This document shows positions 34,848 to 44,054 of a stretch of 64,000 nucleotides of DNA, one piece after another. This DNA comes from Mucilaginibacter boryungensis (GTDB lineage: Bacteria; Bacteroidota; Bacteroidia; Sphingobacteriales; Sphingobacteriaceae). A model generated the notes under the pieces. It made no database searches. It saw nothing but the letters and a program-made list of their open reading frames with translations, and was not told the DNA's origin. The DNA lies in NCBI RefSeq assembly GCF_015221995.1, contig NZ_JADFFM010000001.1, positions 558,001-622,000 on the forward strand. The letters run 5' to 3'. A program made the position numbers and the translations under genes. The first letter of the stretch is position 1; every line of letters starts with the position of its first letter.

Positions 34848-37565
34848 ATGAGAATGAGAAAAAGAACCAGCCTTTGTGCTATCCTGTTCATATTTTGCTT
34901 TGTGCTGATAGCGACTGCATCGGTACCGCCTGCAAGAAAGGTTAACATTGTTACTTACCCAAACCACCATACCCGGATTGATTACGGTGTGCAAAAGCTG
35001 ACCGGTGCCTTGAAAAAAGCGGGTTATACTGTTACACGCAGTACGGGTAAGGCTGCCAATGGTATCCCTAATATTGCTATTAATGTAAAAGGGGAAAATA
35101 AAAACAGTGGTAAAAAGGAAGGTTTTAGCATTACCGGCGCTATAAAAAACATAACCATAACTGGGAATGATAACTCGGGCGCGCTTTATGGTTGTTTAGA
35201 ACTGGCCGATCGTATCAATGCTCAACACAAACTACCCGCATATATCAATTTCACCGATCAGCCTGAAATGGTACTGCGCGGCGCTTGTGTAGGTGTCCAA
35301 AAACCGGCTTTACTGCCCGGTCGCGGTACTTATGAATATCCTTACACGCCCGAGAATTTTCCGTGGTTTTATGATAAGGCATTATGGTCGCGCTATTTGG
35401 ATTCACTGGCCGAAAACCGGATGAATTCATTATACCTGTGGAACGGTCACCCGTTTGCATCGCTGGTGAAACTGAAGGATTATCCTTACGCGGTGGAGGT
35501 AGACGACGCCACTTTTAAAAAGAACGAAGAAATTTACGGATGGCTGGCCGAAGAGTGCGATAAGCGCGGTATTTGGCTGATCCAGGGCTTCTACAACATC
35601 ATCGTATCAAAACCTTTTGCCGAACGTAACCACCTGAAAACGCAGGACCGTAACCGTCATATTGTACCTATCATTGCCGATTATACTCAAAAGTCAATAG
35701 CGGCCTTTGTGCAGAAATACCCCAATGTTGGCTTGCTGATTACTTTGGGCGAAGCAATGGAAGGTGTTGGGCAGGATGATACCGATTGGTTCACCAAAAC
35801 TATTATTCCGGGTGTGAAAGATGGCCTGAAAGCTTTAGGCCGCACTGACGAACCGCCCATTGTTTTACGTGCGCACGATAGTGATGCACCTACCGTTATG
35901 AAATATGCCAAGCCACTGTACAGTAACTTGTATACTATGGCCAAATATAATGGAGAGGCCCTAACTACCTACACGCCCCATGGCCCTTGGGCCGATCTGC
36001 ATCGCACGCTAAGTAAAATAGGTACCGTACAAATAGAGAACGTACACATTTTGGCGAATCTGGAACCCTTCCGTTATGGCTCGGCAGACTTTGTGCAGAA
36101 ATGCGTACTGGCTATGCACAATACTTATGGCGCCAATGGCCTGCACATTTACCCCCAGGCATCCTACTGGGATTGGCCCTACACTGCCGATAACGCCAAC
36201 GGCAAACGCATTTTGCAGATTGACAGGGACTGGATATGGTACAAGGAATGGGCACGCTATGCCTGGAACGCGCACAGGGACAGGGCTGATGAAGTGAAAT
36301 ACTGGTCGGGGGAATTGGCTGCCAAATATGGCACTAACAGCGGCGTGGGTAAAGATATACTGGACGCCTATGAACAAAGCGGTGAAATATCCCCAATGAT
36401 ACTTCGCCGTTTCGGCATTACCGATGGCAACCGTCAAACCATGACCTTAGGCATGCTGATGCAGCAGTTGGTGAACCCCGAAAAATTTGGCTTGTTCAGT
36501 TTATTATATAACTCGGAAGGGCCGATGGGCGAGATGTTGAGCGAATATGCCGAGAAAGAATGGAAGCACCAGCCGCACGTAGGCGAAACCCCGGGAATGG
36601 TGATCAATGAGATTATTGCCCGCGGTAAAAAGGCCGTGGAGGCTATAGACCAGGCATCGCCGCAGGTAAAGAGGGATAAAGCCGAATTTGAGCGCCTGAA
36701 GAATGATATGTATTGCTACAATGCCATGGCCAATTGCTACGCCTACAAAGCTAAAGCGGCGCTATGGGTACTGCGCTACAAATACAGCGACGATGTTAAA
36801 GACCTGGAAAAAGCCTTGCCCGAACTGGAAATCAGCCTGAAATATTTTGATGAGCTGGTAATGCTGACAAAAACCAGCTACCTGTATGCCAACAGCATGC
36901 AAACCCGCCAGCGTAAAATACCTGTGCCGGGCACGGATGCAAAAATGAAAGAATGGATAGAGCTGCTACCCGTGTACCAAAAAGAACTGGCCAACTTCAA
37001 ACGTAATATCGATTCGCTGAAATCGCCGCAGGCCAATGCCAAAAAAACTGAAAAAATTGTATTGACTGATGCCGATGTTACCATCAACGACTTACCGCGC
37101 TACAAGATAGCTACGGGCGAAAAGGTTTACACCGATAGCGCCAATGCCATCAAAAACATGGCACCCGAACTGGCAGGTCTGCATGGTATTCAGTTAAATG
37201 CTACCAAACAGCGTAAAGATGGGACTACCATCACCTTTACCAATGCCAAACCGGTTAAAGTTTTAGTAGGTTATTTTGTGAATAAGGATAACGCCTACTT
37301 ACAGCCATCGCTGCTGGAAAATGATGCCAGCGCCAACGATTACGGTCAGGCTGATGCTAAAATAACTTCTGCCATCCAAATATCAGCCTTGCCGCCGGTA
37401 AACGTGCATACCTATACTTTTAAGGCAGGTACCAACACGCTTAGCTTAGCCAAAGGCCAGTGCCTAATATTAGGTATAGTAGACGACACAGCACGCATCC
37501 CCGTATACGATGCCGGCCTCAGCAACGAAGGAAATATTAAAGACCTGCGTTGGTTATTTAATTAA
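34848..37565 (+). CDS. secreted putative glycosidase, family not assigned
   Basis: This 905-residue protein has a signal peptide (RTSLCAILFIFCFVLIATA). Residues about 30-125 resemble the alpha/beta N-terminal domain shared by GH20 hexosaminidases and GH67 alpha-glucuronidases (GVQKLTGALKKAGYTV; NITITGNDNSGALYGCLELADRI). A TIM-barrel-like part follows (NRMNSLYLWNGHPFASL; GIWLIQGFYNII; LLITLGEAMEGVG; ANGLHIYPQASYWDWPY), then a helical region and a C-terminal beta domain. The acidic residues in TLGEAMEG are candidates for catalysis. I cannot name the CAZy family. It lies 9 bp before the GH95 gene, so it is part of the same operon. Confidence 0.6.
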   Translation: MRMRKRTSLCAILFIFCFVLIATASVPPARKVNIVTYPNHHTRIDYGVQKLTGALKKAGYTVTRSTGKAANGIPNIAINVKGENKNSGKKEGFSITGAIKNITITGNDNSGALYGCLELADRINAQHKLPAYINFTDQPEMVLRGACVGVQKPALLPGRGTYEYPYTPENFPWFYDKALWSRYLDSLAENRMNSLYLWNGHPFASLVKLKDYPYAVEVDDATFKKNEEIYGWLAEECDKRGIWLIQGFYNIIVSKPFAERNHLKTQDRNRHIVPIIADYTQKSIAAFVQKYPNVGLLITLGEAMEGVGQDDTDWFTKTIIPGVKDGLKALGRTDEPPIVLRAHDSDAPTVMKYAKPLYSNLYTMAKYNGEALTTYTPHGPWADLHRTLSKIGTVQIENVHILANLEPFRYGSADFVQKCVLAMHNTYGANGLHIYPQASYWDWPYTADNANGKRILQIDRDWIWYKEWARYAWNAHRDRADEVKYWSGELAAKYGTNSGVGKDILDAYEQSGEISPMILRRFGITDGNRQTMTLGMLMQQLVNPEKFGLFSLLYNSEGPMGEMLSEYAEKEWKHQPHVGETPGMVINEIIARGKKAVEAIDQASPQVKRDKAEFERLKNDMYCYNAMANCYAYKAKAALWVLRYKYSDDVKDLEKALPELEISLKYFDELVMLTKTSYLYANSMQTRQRKIPVPGTDAKMKEWIELLPVYQKELANFKRNIDSLKSPQANAKKTEKIVLTDADVTINDLPRYKIATGEKVYTDSANAIKNMAPELAGLHGIQLNATKQRKDGTTITFTNAKPVKVLVGYFVNKDNAYLQPSLLENDASANDYGQADAKITSAIQISALPPVNVHTYTFKAGTNTLSLAKGQCLILGIVDDTARIPVYDAGLSNEGNIKDLRWLFN

Positions 37566-37574
37566 ATTGTATCT

Positions 37575-40421
37575 ATGAAATTGAACATTTTATCGCAAAA
37601 AAGTCAATCGAACGCTGTTAAATACATCGGACTTCTGGCTTTGTTCTTAGGACTTCAGACTTCCACAATCCACGCTCAATCCGACCTAAAACTCTGGTAC
37701 AAACAACCTGCAATAAAATGGACAGACGCTTTGCCGATTGGCAACGGCCGCCTTGGTGGGATGATCTTTGGCGGCGTACAGGAAGACCGTATCCAGTTTA
37801 ATGAGAATACCTTTTGGACAGGCGGCCCACGCGAATACCAGCGTAACGGTGCTTACAAATACCTGCCGCAAATTCGCCAGCTATTAGCCGAAGGCAAACA
37901 AAAAGAAGCCGAAAGCCTGGCCATGAAAGAATTTATGGGCACCAAAAGTCACGAGTTTACTTATGCTGCGGGTTCGATAGTATGGGTGAAAAAAATGCGT
38001 GGCGCAAAAGCAATTAGTGCTTATAAATTAAACAGTACTAAACTAAAAAATATCAATCTGCCAACAGAACAAGGTTGGGAAGTAACCCCGGGGTTTGAAG
38101 GGCTGGATGGTGCGGTTTGGTTCACTAAAACATTTGACGTACCGGCAAGCTGGAAAGGTAAGAACCTAACATTAAGCCTGGGTCGGGTGCGCGATGTTGA
38201 TTTTACTTATGTAAATAATAAACAGGTAGGTACTACCGGCGGCACCACCTATCGTAAATATATTATCCCCGCGAAAGATTTACATGCTGGAAAGAATACC
38301 ATTTCAATACAAGTTCTCAACTTTAATGATAAAGGCGGCCTGACCAGTAACGCTAAGGAACTAAAGGTTTATCCCGAAGGCGACCAAAATGCAGCCATAA
38401 CTCTTAGTGGCGAATGGAAATATTTTATCCAGGATGCCAAACCGCCCGCATTCCCTAAATACAATGCTGATTACCAGCCTTTCGGCGATGTGTACCTGCA
38501 GTTTCCCAAGGCCGACATCAGCAATTATATACGCGATCTGGATATTAGTAACGCTACCGCGCATGTGACTTATAAAGCTAACGGCGTTACTTACACCCGC
38601 GAGTATTTCAGCAGCGCGCCCGACCAGGTGATGGCTATCCATCTGACTGCCGATAAACCCGGCAGCATCAGCCTGAAAGCTTTATTAAAAGCGCTGCATA
38701 CCGACAGGCATACCCGGAAAATTGACAATAATACCCTGGCTTTATATGTTAGACCGCGCGATGGCGTGTTGCAGGGTGTAAGCTATCTGAAAGTGAAGAA
38801 TATTGGTGGCAAAGTGGTTGCAACAGATAATAATATTACCATCAGCCACGCTAACGAGGTGACGCTGTACTTAACTGCTGCTACCAATTACAAAAATTAT
38901 CATGATGTTTCAGGCAATCCGGAAGCTATCTGTAAAAGGCAGCAAGCTGCTATCGCGACAAAAAGTTATGCCGCTATTCGCGATACCCATATTGCCGATT
39001 ATCAAAAGTATTTCAACACGTTTAGTCTCGATCTGGGCAGAACTGCCAGCGCCGATTTGCCTACTGATGAGCGTATTTTGCAATTCCGTAATACACCCGA
39101 TCCATCGTTTGTGACGTTGTATACCCAATATGGGCGCTACCTGTTCATTTCCTCATCGCGCCCGGGTAATGGCCCTTCAAATTTGCAGGGAATATGGAAC
39201 GATCTGCTGACACCGCCATGGGGCAGCAAGTACACTACCAATATTAACCTGCAAATGAATTACTGGCCTGCCGAACCGCTGAACTTATCCGCGCTAAGCG
39301 AACCATTTTTCAGCATTGTTGATGACCTGGCAAAAACAGGCAAAGCTACTGCCAAAGAACACTACAATGCCCCGGGCTGGGTACTGCACCACAACACCGA
39401 CCTGTGGCGTGGTACGGCCCCGGTAAATGCCAGTAACCACGGCATCTGGCAAACTGGTGGTGCCTGGCTATGCCACCAGTTGTGGGAGCACTATTTGTTT
39501 ACCCAGGATATCAATTTTCTGCGTAACCGGGCTTACCCCGAAATGAAAGGAGCGGCTGAATTTTTTGTACACAATTTGGTGAAAGACCCCAAAACAGGTT
39601 ACCTCATTAGCAGCCCATCCAACTCGCCCGAGCATGGCGGCTTGGTGGCCGGCCCGACTATGGATCACCAGATCATCCGCGACTTGTTTAAGAATTGCGA
39701 AGCGGCGGCTAAAGCCTTAGAGGTTGACAATAAATTTGCCGATACGCTGAAAACCATGTACAAGCAGATAGCGCCGAACAAGATCGGTCGCGCAGGGCAA
39801 TTGCAGGAATGGTTGGAAGATAAGGACGATACGACAGATACCCACCGCCACGTATCACACATGTGGGGCGTTTACCCGGGTAATGAGATTAATATGCAAA
39901 CGCCGGAAATGCTGAAGGCTGCCACTAAAAGCATGCAGTTTCGTGGCGATGACGGTACCGGCTGGAGTATAGCCTGGAAAGTAAACATTTGGGCGCGCAT
40001 GCACCAGGGCGATCACGCCTGGCTGATGTTCACTAAACTGCTATCACCCGCCGACGTAGTAACCGGCAAGGAAAAAGGCGGTGTGTACCACAATTTGTTC
40101 GATGCCCATCCACCGTTCCAGATAGACGGTAATTTTGGCGGCGCTGCCGGTATTTCTGAAATGCTGGTCCAAAGTCAGGGCGAGGGGATTGAATTACTAC
40201 CGGCACTGCCAACAGCCCTGCCAAACGGTAACGTAAAAGGGCTATGCGCCCGCGGCGGCTTTGTATTGAACTTTAGCTGGGAAAACGGCGTTTTAAAAGA
40301 GGTGCAGGTACTTTCTAAAACCGGCGCCAAATGCCGCCTGATTTATAAAGACAAGACGGTTAATATCTCTACCCAGATTGGTAAGAGCTATACCTTTAAT
40401 GGAGATTTGAAGAAACTGTAG
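37575..40421 (+). CDS. GH95 alpha-L-fucosidase / alpha-L-galactosidase with a nested sugar-binding-type domain
   Basis: This is a 948-residue secreted inverting exo-glycosidase. The GH95 N-terminal domain begins WYKQPAIKWTDALPIGNGRLGGMIFG (about 41) and is interrupted near residue 126 by an extra domain (about 127-298) with GAVWFTKTFDVPASWKGK and RKYIIPAKDLHAGKNTISI, like the jelly-roll domain of GH2 enzymes and sialate O-acetylesterases; GH95 resumes at YQPFGDVYLQFP. The catalytic set is present: Asn556 and Asn558 in TTNINLQMNYWPAE, Glu686 in SNSPEHGG and Asp851 in HPPFQIDGNFG. It removes terminal alpha-L-fucose or L-galactose. Signal peptide, no lipobox. Its stop TAG directly abuts the next ATG. 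Confidence 0.9.
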   Translation: MKLNILSQKSQSNAVKYIGLLALFLGLQTSTIHAQSDLKLWYKQPAIKWTDALPIGNGRLGGMIFGGVQEDRIQFNENTFWTGGPREYQRNGAYKYLPQIRQLLAEGKQKEAESLAMKEFMGTKSHEFTYAAGSIVWVKKMRGAKAISAYKLNSTKLKNINLPTEQGWEVTPGFEGLDGAVWFTKTFDVPASWKGKNLTLSLGRVRDVDFTYVNNKQVGTTGGTTYRKYIIPAKDLHAGKNTISIQVLNFNDKGGLTSNAKELKVYPEGDQNAAITLSGEWKYFIQDAKPPAFPKYNADYQPFGDVYLQFPKADISNYIRDLDISNATAHVTYKANGVTYTREYFSSAPDQVMAIHLTADKPGSISLKALLKALHTDRHTRKIDNNTLALYVRPRDGVLQGVSYLKVKNIGGKVVATDNNITISHANEVTLYLTAATNYKNYHDVSGNPEAICKRQQAAIATKSYAAIRDTHIADYQKYFNTFSLDLGRTASADLPTDERILQFRNTPDPSFVTLYTQYGRYLFISSSRPGNGPSNLQGIWNDLLTPPWGSKYTTNINLQMNYWPAEPLNLSALSEPFFSIVDDLAKTGKATAKEHYNAPGWVLHHNTDLWRGTAPVNASNHGIWQTGGAWLCHQLWEHYLFTQDINFLRNRAYPEMKGAAEFFVHNLVKDPKTGYLISSPSNSPEHGGLVAGPTMDHQIIRDLFKNCEAAAKALEVDNKFADTLKTMYKQIAPNKIGRAGQLQEWLEDKDDTTDTHRHVSHMWGVYPGNEINMQTPEMLKAATKSMQFRGDDGTGWSIAWKVNIWARMHQGDHAWLMFTKLLSPADVVTGKEKGGVYHNLFDAHPPFQIDGNFGGAAGISEMLVQSQGEGIELLPALPTALPNGNVKGLCARGGFVLNFSWENGVLKEVQVLSKTGAKCRLIYKDKTVNISTQIGKSYTFNGDLKKL

Positions 40422-43400
40422 ATGGAAAGCGGGGATAGGAAAGAAGCGGCCGCCTTGCGCGATTCCCCTCTTGAGAGGGGTGCATGGGTATGTCCTTTCT
40501 GCTTGATGGCTGAAGGACATACCCCCGCCACTTCACGTGCTACCGCACCCCCTCTTAAGAGGGGAGTTTGGCTACTAATAACAATACTTGGACTTATAAC
40601 ATCATCAACTTTCGCCCAACGCCAAAGCATCTCCCTCAACACCAACTGGAAAACCGTTGCCGATGATAATAATATCAAAGCCTACAACGGTTTTGAGCAA
40701 GCCAACTTTAACGATAGAAACTGGAAGGCTATTGATGTACCCCACAACTGGGACAATTATGGCGGCTACCGCCGGTTAAAGCACGGTAACCGCCATGGCT
40801 ATGCGTGGTATCGAAAGGTGTTTGCCGTAGCGAAACAACCGGCAGGCAAACACTATTTTCTGTATTTTGAAGGCGTAGGTTCGTACGCTACAGTGTGGCT
40901 GAACGGTAAACAGGTGGGTTATCATGCAGGTGGTCGCACTACGTTTACACTGGATGTAACCGATGCTATAAAATCCGGGAGTTCGAACCTCTTAACGGTC
41001 CGTGCAGATCATCCCTCGTTTATAAAAGATTTGCCCTGGGTTTGCGGGGCTTGCTCGGATGACCCTGGTTTTTCGGAAGGGTCGCAGCCGATGGGTATTT
41101 TTCGCCCGGTGCATTTGGTAATTACCAACGCGGTTAGGGTGCAACCTTTTGGCGTACACATTTGGAACGATACAACGGTGAGTGAAAGATCAGCCACGTT
41201 GAATCTGGAAACCGAGGTTAGGAATTACGATAAAACAACAACTGGTATAACCATTACCAATACATTGCTGGATGCTGCTGGAAAAGCGATGGCATCGGTT
41301 AAAACGGATAAGCAACTCTCGGGTGATGCGGTTGTCAGTCAAACCTTGTCCAAATTAACCAATGTGCATTTGTGGGATTTGCAACATCCCTACCTATATA
41401 CTTTGGTGACGGAAATCTCATCAAACGGAAAATTATTAGATAAACTAACCACGCCTTATGGCATCCGGTGGATAAGCTGGCCGGTTAGTCGTGCAAGGAA
41501 CGATGGCCGGTTTTACCTGAATGGCAAGCCCGTATTCATCAACGGTATTGCTGAATACGAACACCTGATGGGTAAAAGCCACGCGTTTAGTCCGCAGGAA
41601 ATTAAAGCGCGCGTAATGCAGGTGAAGGCTGCCGGTTTTAATGCCTTTCGCGATGCGCACCAGCCGCATAACCTGGCGTATCAGCAATATTGGGATAAAA
41701 TGGGCATCCTTTGGTGGCCGCAGTATTCGGCACATATCTGGTACGATAGTAAAGCTTTCCGCGATGAATTTAAAGCCCTGCTGGTAGATTGGGTAAAAGA
41801 ACGCCGCAACTCCCCATCGAACATTTTATGGGGATTGCAGAATGAAAGCCGCTTGCCTGAGAACTTTGCCAGGGAGTGTTCGGACATCATCCGCAAGCTT
41901 GACCCAACAGCTTCATCGCAACGCAAAATTACCACCTGTAACGGCGGTAAAGGCGCCGATTGGGATGTACCCCAAAACTGGACAGGCACTTACGGCGGGA
42001 ACCCTCTGACTTATGCTGAAGACCTTAAAAAACAATTACTGGTAGGCGAATATGGCGCGTGGCGCAGTGAGGGGTTGCACACTGAAGGGCCATTCAATCA
42101 AAACGGGCCATATAGCGAAGATCGCTTTACCCAACTCATGGAAACTAAAGTCCGGCTGGCCGAATCGGTAAAAGATAAGGTCGCGGGGCAGTTTCAGTGG
42201 CTCTTGTACTCACATGAAAATCCCGGTCGTACCCAGGGGGGCGAGGGCGTGCGCGAGTTGGACAGGGTTGGGCCTATCAATTACAAAGGCTTGTTTACCC
42301 CCTGGGGGCAACCGACCGACGCTTTTTACATGTATCGCGCCAACTACGCACCAAAGGAAACTGAGCCGATGGTATACATTGTATCGCACACCTGGCCCAA
42401 CCGCTGGCTGAAGCCGGGCAAAAAGGATAGCATTGTGGTATACAGCAATTGCGATGAAGTGGAACTGTTTAACAGCAATGACGGCGCATCGTTAGGGAAA
42501 AAAAAGCGTGGCGGTGTGGGTACACATTTTCAATGGGATGGTGCGGAGATTAAATATAACACGCTGATAGCGGTGGGCTATATAAACGGAAATGTTGTCG
42601 CCAAAGATGAAATAACGCTGACCCATTTACCACCGCCACCGCATGCTGCTAAGGAAACATCGATTTTATTACGACCGCAGCAGGGCTATCACTATATTTA
42701 CCGCGTAAACTGCGGCGGACCTGCGTATAAAGATAGTTATGGCAATACCTGGGCGGCAGATAAGCACGACAGCAAATTAGGTTCAACATCGTGGACGGAC
42801 GACTACCCCGGTGCGCCGGCATTCTTTGCCAGTCAGCAACGCACGTTTGATAAAATTAGCGGAGCGGGTGCAGATGGTGCACTATTCCAAACCTTCCGCT
42901 ACGGAATGGATAAACTGAAATTCAATATCCCCGTTCCCGATGGGGATTATCAGGTAGAACTATACTTTACCGAACCCTGGTATGGCATAGGTGATGGTAT
43001 GGACTGCACCGGCTGGCGCATGTTTGATGTAGCGGTGAATGGGCAAACTAAGATCAAAAACCTTGATATCTGGAAGGAAACGGGTTATAATCATGCGTTA
43101 AAAAAGACGGTTACTGCTCATGTTTCAGAAGGACAATTAAATATCTCGTTTCCTAATGTCGCATCCGGTGAGGCGATGATCTCAGCTATCGCCATCAGTT
43201 CATTAAAAGATATAGCGGTGTTAAGGACTGCTCCGGCAGGCATTATTGGCAACGCGTTCATCGGTACAAACTGGAAAGCGCAAACCTGGTTGGATCTGGG
43301 TTCGCATCCGTATACTAATTCAACTATCAGCATCAGCAATTTGCCATCGGTGTTGTATGGCGCTGAGTGGCTGCAAACCCCAACAAGTTACGGCGGGCAC

Positions 43401-44051
43401 GAGCCATTTGGCTTTAGGGTTAACCAGCAAGCCGATGTTTATGTCGCCATGGATGCCTCGCCTGCCGAACGTCCGCAATGGCTGAAGGATTATGAGGTGA
43501 CCGGACTCACCGTTGAAACAGATGCACCGGAAAGAAATAAGTTACAAGTTTATCGCAAGCGCTATCAGCAAGGGAATATGGTTTCGCTGGGTGGTAACAA
43601 AGGGCGGGAGATGTATACCGTTAGTGTCGTCCCTGCCAGTACGCTTGAACCGGCTTCTGACCTGCGGAAAACCACCAGTTACAACACCGATAACGCTGAA
43701 TTGAAAGGTGGGTTTGTGCGTGATACTGTAGGAAGTAAAAAAGTAGTGCGGTTAGCTGGTAATGATGGGGCCGTGAGCTTTGCCATTAACCCCGGCGTGG
43801 CCGATAAGTATGCCCTGCGAATAAAATATTATAACTATACCGATAAAATACTGACCGCCAAAATGCAATTGCTGGCTGCCGATGGAACGGTGATGAAAGA
43901 TGAAACGCTAACGTTTAAGCCCGTCGCCAAAGGGAAATCGGGCACGGTGGCTACCGATAGCGGCACCAGCATTAACGCGGGGAATTATAAAGTGGTTATA
44001 ACAGGGTTAGATGCAACGGGTTTAAACATTAGCGGGATTGAAGTTCAATAA
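40422..44051 (+). CDS. GH2 beta-glycosidase with malectin domain and repeat-derived N-terminus
   Basis: This is a 1209-residue secreted protein. The first 47 codons run through a hairpin repeat and encode the fragments SPLERGAW and APPLKRG; the signal-peptide core WLLITILGLITSSTFAQ follows. Either ATG 40422 (right after the GH95 stop) or ATG 40506 inside the repeat could start it. Next come the GH2 sugar-binding domain (NWKTVADDNNIKAYNGF), Ig-like domain, TIM barrel with acid/base Glu475 (LQNES) and nucleophile Glu543 (VGEYGAW), an Ig-like domain (DEVELFNSNDGASLGKK), a malectin domain (about 760-920, YRVNCGGPAYKD) and C-terminal beta domains. Malectin binds di/oligosaccharides. Substrate probably a beta-galactoside or beta-glucuronide. 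Confidence 0.85.
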   Translation: MESGDRKEAAALRDSPLERGAWVCPFCLMAEGHTPATSRATAPPLKRGVWLLITILGLITSSTFAQRQSISLNTNWKTVADDNNIKAYNGFEQANFNDRNWKAIDVPHNWDNYGGYRRLKHGNRHGYAWYRKVFAVAKQPAGKHYFLYFEGVGSYATVWLNGKQVGYHAGGRTTFTLDVTDAIKSGSSNLLTVRADHPSFIKDLPWVCGACSDDPGFSEGSQPMGIFRPVHLVITNAVRVQPFGVHIWNDTTVSERSATLNLETEVRNYDKTTTGITITNTLLDAAGKAMASVKTDKQLSGDAVVSQTLSKLTNVHLWDLQHPYLYTLVTEISSNGKLLDKLTTPYGIRWISWPVSRARNDGRFYLNGKPVFINGIAEYEHLMGKSHAFSPQEIKARVMQVKAAGFNAFRDAHQPHNLAYQQYWDKMGILWWPQYSAHIWYDSKAFRDEFKALLVDWVKERRNSPSNILWGLQNESRLPENFARECSDIIRKLDPTASSQRKITTCNGGKGADWDVPQNWTGTYGGNPLTYAEDLKKQLLVGEYGAWRSEGLHTEGPFNQNGPYSEDRFTQLMETKVRLAESVKDKVAGQFQWLLYSHENPGRTQGGEGVRELDRVGPINYKGLFTPWGQPTDAFYMYRANYAPKETEPMVYIVSHTWPNRWLKPGKKDSIVVYSNCDEVELFNSNDGASLGKKKRGGVGTHFQWDGAEIKYNTLIAVGYINGNVVAKDEITLTHLPPPPHAAKETSILLRPQQGYHYIYRVNCGGPAYKDSYGNTWAADKHDSKLGSTSWTDDYPGAPAFFASQQRTFDKISGAGADGALFQTFRYGMDKLKFNIPVPDGDYQVELYFTEPWYGIGDGMDCTGWRMFDVAVNGQTKIKNLDIWKETGYNHALKKTVTAHVSEGQLNISFPNVASGEAMISAIAISSLKDIAVLRTAPAGIIGNAFIGTNWKAQTWLDLGSHPYTNSTISISNLPSVLYGAEWLQTPTSYGGHEPFGFRVNQQADVYVAMDASPAERPQWLKDYEVTGLTVETDAPERNKLQVYRKRYQQGNMVSLGGNKGREMYTVSVVPASTLEPASDLRKTTSYNTDNAELKGGFVRDTVGSKKVVRLAGNDGAVSFAINPGVADKYALRIKYYNYTDKILTAKMQLLAADGTVMKDETLTFKPVAKGKSGTVATDSGTSINAGNYKVVITGLDATGLNISGIEVQ
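40463..40566. repeat. hairpin repeat inside the GH2 gene (CCCCTCTTGAGAGGGG family)
   Basis: CCCCTCTTGAGAGGGG (40465-40480) and CCCCTCTTAAGAGGGG (40549-40564) are the outer palindromic ends; inside, TATGTCCTT and AAGGACATA form a second hairpin. The unit is open in the GH2 reading frame. A half copy is at 24084-24122 and a degenerate one at 51551-51669. Confidence 0.85.
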
Positions 44052-44054
44052 ACA

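Noticed and set aside
34638..34994. 118-residue minus-strand frame before and within the unassigned glycosidase
   Set aside because: It overlaps the signal peptide of the 905-residue protein antisense and has no recognisable features.
40981..40995. GTTCGAAC stretch resembling a tRNA T-loop
   Set aside because: It lies inside the GH2 coding frame and no cloverleaf can be built around it; no tRNA was found in the window.
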